DNA of 40,276 bases from IMG/VR virus record IMGVR_UViG_3300005825_000039, positions 1 through 40,276 of that record; one strand, written 5' to 3'. Below the pieces are notes generated by a model. The model did not search any database. It had not been told where the DNA came from and saw nothing but the letters and a program-made list of their open reading frames with translations. The DNA comes from a virus. Numbering within the stretch: position 1 is the stretch's first letter; the number at the start of each line of letters is the position of its first letter. Shown in pieces: positions 39,011 through 40,276 of this stretch. Position numbers and translations under genes: made by a program.

Positions 39011-39187
39011 ATGAAAGCGATTATCAGCAAAAAGACCATAGAGACCCAGAGCTACAAGACCGGCGCGCCGGTACGCGCAAAGGCAAAGTGGCTGGTGATG
39101 GACGCATTGACGGGTCGGCTGATTGACACGGCCAAGACGCAGGCGCAGGCGCAGGAGCGCGCCCGGTTCGCTGGCTACACGATTTAA
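39011..39187 (+). CDS. Short basic hypothetical protein (58 aa)
   Basis: Starts MKAIISKKTIETQSYKTGAP and ends ARFAGYTI-stop. Basic with a beta-like N-terminal half, then a helical 'TAKTQAQAQERARF' stretch. The ribosome binding site GAGAGGA lies about eight bases from ATG 39011. It has its own promoter (38935) and is followed by another (39198), so it is a single-gene cassette. No known motif. Confidence 0.6.
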   Translation: MKAIISKKTIETQSYKTGAPVRAKAKWLVMDALTGRLIDTAKTQAQAQERARFAGYTI

Positions 39188-39197
39188 TGAGACGGCC

Positions 39198-39226
39198 TTG
39201 ACACTAGCGTATCAAGCTGTTTAAAT
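39198..39226 (+). promoter_or_regulatory. Early promoter whose -10 is part of the GTTTAAAT octamer
   Basis: -35 TTGACA (39198-39203), 17-bp spacer, -10 TTAAAT (39221-39226) within GTTTAAAT (39219-39226). Operator copy TGACACTAGCGTATCA. A short hairpin GGCTGCAGGGGCAGCC follows in the leader of the SprT-like gene. Confidence 0.78.
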
Positions 39227-39269
39227 GCTCTCACTGGCTGCAGGGGCAGCCTAAACCGAGGAAGCCGAC

Positions 39270-40055
39270 ATGAACCCGAGCAACACGACCTACGCGAACT
39301 CTGGTGCCTGCCGCCGCGCTGCGAAGAAGGCTCTGGGCGCCGATGCCGAGCGCGGCACCGACTTCCAGATGGAAGTGAACGAGGAGGGCCGCTGGTCCTG
39401 GTGGGCCCTCTCGAAGGAAGCCCCGGGCATCTCCACCGAGAGCCGCGGCCCGACCCGCGAGGGCTGGCTCCGGGAGCTGGTCTACCGCTCCCACGAGGAG
39501 CTGTTCCGAGACCCCACCTACTGCGAGGAGGCAGGGATGGTGCCGGCGGAGTTGCCGAAGTTCCGGGTGAGCTGCAGCTGGCCCGGCGGCGGCTCCCCCC
39601 GCAAGCGTATCGGTGAGTGCTGGCAGTCCACTGCGAGCGCGGACGGCGCCACCGAGATGATGGTGAGTCCCGCGGTCGGAGACCCGATGCAGGTGGCCGC
39701 GACCCTGGTGCATGAGATGATTCACATGTACCTCCCGGAAGCGAAGCACGGTCGCCAGTTCCGCCGGCTCGCGCTCGCGGTCGGATTGGAGGGCAAGATG
39801 ACCGCCACGGTGGCGGGAGACCGGCTCCGGGCTCGCCTGGAGAGCATGCTCCAGGACATGGGTCCCTATCCCCACGCTCAGCTGAGCACTGCCGGCCGCA
39901 AGAAGCAGAGCACCCGCCTCCTGAAGGTGAGCTGCATCGATGAGGAGAACTGCGGCTGCGTCTTCCGGTTGACCCTGAAGTGGGTTGAGCACGCCCACCA
40001 GGAGGATGTGGAACTGAGCTGCCCGGTGTGCAAGGGTGACGTGGAGCTGGGGTGA
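39270..40055 (+). CDS. SprT-like zinc metallopeptidase with C-terminal zinc ribbon
   Basis: 261 residues. The zincin motif HEMIH is at 148-152 in 'AATLVHEMIHMYLPEAKHGRQF', with the third ligand probably H160, as in SprT/Spartan-type proteins. A C-terminal ribbon has Cys at 222, 228/230, 251 and 254 (SCIDEENCGC ... SCPVC). SprT-like proteins cleave DNA-bound or crosslinked proteins in cellular homologues; the phage substrate is unknown. Leader CCGAGGAAGCCGAC before ATG 39270, own promoter at 39198. Confidence 0.85.
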   Translation: MNPSNTTYANSGACRRAAKKALGADAERGTDFQMEVNEEGRWSWWALSKEAPGISTESRGPTREGWLRELVYRSHEELFRDPTYCEEAGMVPAELPKFRVSCSWPGGGSPRKRIGECWQSTASADGATEMMVSPAVGDPMQVAATLVHEMIHMYLPEAKHGRQFRRLALAVGLEGKMTATVAGDRLRARLESMLQDMGPYPHAQLSTAGRKKQSTRLLKVSCIDEENCGCVFRLTLKWVEHAHQEDVELSCPVCKGDVELG

Positions 40056-40065
40056 CACGAAAGGG

Positions 40066-40095
40066 TTGACACGAACGCAGCAGGGGGGCTAGAGT
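40066..40095 (+). promoter_or_regulatory. Early promoter with -10 in the loop of a 9-bp hairpin
   Basis: -35 TTGACA (40066-40071), 18-bp spacer, -10 TAGAGT (40090-40095). The -10 is inside the loop of a perfect inverted repeat AGCAGGGGG / CCCCCTGCT (40079-40104). The operator copy is degenerate (TGACACGAACGCAGCA). A direct repeat of TGACACGAA lies just upstream (40053). Drives the gene at 40137. Confidence 0.65.
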
Positions 40096-40136
40096 CCCCC
40101 TGCTTCACCGAGATACCGTCAAAGAGGAAACCGACG

Positions 40137-40276
40137 ATGAGCATCGAAACTGAAATCAAAAGGCTTGCCGACGCGGTGTTCGCGCTCTCGCAGGCCGTCC
40201 CCCAGGCCCAGGCCGGCGCGCCGGCTCCCGCTCCCGCTCCCGCTCCGGCTCCGGCTCCCGCTCCCGCTCCGGCTCC
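40137..40276 (+). CDS. Early protein with Pro-Ala repeat linker, truncated by window end
   Basis: Starts MSIETEIKRLADAVFALSQAVPQAQAGAPAPAPAP..., a short amphipathic helix followed by at least nine Pro-Ala units that run off the window. The ribosome binding site GAGGAAACCGACG precedes ATG 40137. Pro-Ala linkers usually tether an N-terminal helix to a downstream binding domain. The rest is not visible, so no function can be given. Confidence 0.6.
   Translation, partial: MSIETEIKRLADAVFALSQAVPQAQAGAPAPAPAPAPAPAPAPAPA
40220..40276 (+). repeat. 6-bp tandem repeat (gctccs) encoding Pro-Ala
   Basis: At least nine copies of gctccc or gctccg run to the window end, in frame as A-P. Copy number is likely to vary between isolates through slippage. 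Confidence 0.85.

Larger units (their letters stand above)
31..39226. repeat. Dispersed palindromic octamer GTTTAAAC, 27 sites
   Basis: Exact GTTTAAAC starts: 31, 2553, 3704, 5091, 12006, 13762, 18719, 20190, 21568, 24713, 25954, 27057, 29238, 31004, 31880, 35107, 35208, 37389. One-base variants (ATTTAAAC, GTTTAAAT, GTTTAAAG): 1062, 6459, 9733, 17584, 20028, 23236, 33352, 38956, 39219. Every TTTAAA hexamer I found belongs to this set. Eighteen sites are inside genes, as TTA-AAC/AAT (Leu-Asn, 14 sites) or TTT-AAA (Phe-Lys, 4 sites). Nine overlap intergenic, start, stop or promoter sequences. Most gaps are 1.0-1.8 kb; the longest are 13762-17584 and 6459-9733. Confidence 0.9.

Noticed and set aside
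31-39226. GTTTAAAC as cloning or linker (PmeI) artefact
   Set aside because: Most sites lie in frame within conserved-looking protein segments and include one-base variants, which artefacts would not produce.
1-40276. Evidence for lysogeny (integrase, attachment site)
   Set aside because: A Cro-like regulator is present, but no integrase, excisionase or att-type repeat was found in the window; the rest of the genome is not visible.

Overview
This window is part of a GC-rich tailed-bacteriophage genome. The tail module (adaptor, beta-propeller nozzle, ejection proteins, no tape measure, no sheath) points to a short-tailed, podovirus-like virion. Holin-like and lysozyme-like proteins and many strong Shine-Dalgarno sequences suggest a GC-rich Gram-negative host, but the host cannot be named from the sequence. 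No integrase was seen. The + strand genes at the right edge and the + strand polymerase at the left edge run the same way, so the window may be a cut from a circularly permuted map in which they form one early/replication arm.

Layout. (1) 1-3241, + strand: the 3' part of a family A DNA polymerase, a VRR-NUC nuclease and an SNF2-type helicase. (2) 3225-28530, - strand, read right to left: small genes, large terminase, a structured RNA with tRNA-like ends, portal, a large zincin/polyvalent protein, a small head gene, scaffold, SU10-like major capsid protein, twin hairpins, a holin-like protein, completion/neck genes, a repeat-rich tail fibre, adaptor, fibre/adhesin genes, nozzle and three candidate ejection proteins. 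(3) 28584-29290, - strand: three tiny genes behind a strong promoter and ending at a terminator. (4) 29302-33142, - strand: a possible TerS, an iteron-rich candidate origin, an SF3 (DUF5906-like) helicase, a separate Prim-Pol and a Cro-like HTH regulator. (5) 33219-40276, + strand: a zinc-finger protein, endolysin, DUF3820-helicase fusion, DUF6011-like protein, SprT-like protein and many small genes, organised as promoter-leader-gene cassettes.

Regulation. At least nine promoter-like sites (eight on +, one on -) share a -35 TTGACA embedded in an inverted repeat, TGAYRC-N4-GYRTCA or close variants, with a 17-18 bp spacer. Two more copies lie upstream of the Cro-like gene, one over its ribosome binding site. 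The simplest reading is an early regulon repressed by that small HTH protein, including the endolysin. The late structural operon starts 24 bp beyond a terminator with no room for its own promoter, so it probably depends on read-through.

The most striking unexplained signals are: (a) the palindrome GTTTAAAC and one-base variants, 27 sites in 40 kb where by-eye composition predicts about one or two TTTAAA hexamers, mostly 1.0-1.8 kb apart and mostly inside genes as a TTA-AAC or TTT-AAA codon pair; and (b) a 202-nt RNA candidate with a tRNA acceptor stem, D arm, T arm and encoded CCA but about 146 nt of stacked hairpins in place of an anticodon arm, filling the gap between terminase and portal.
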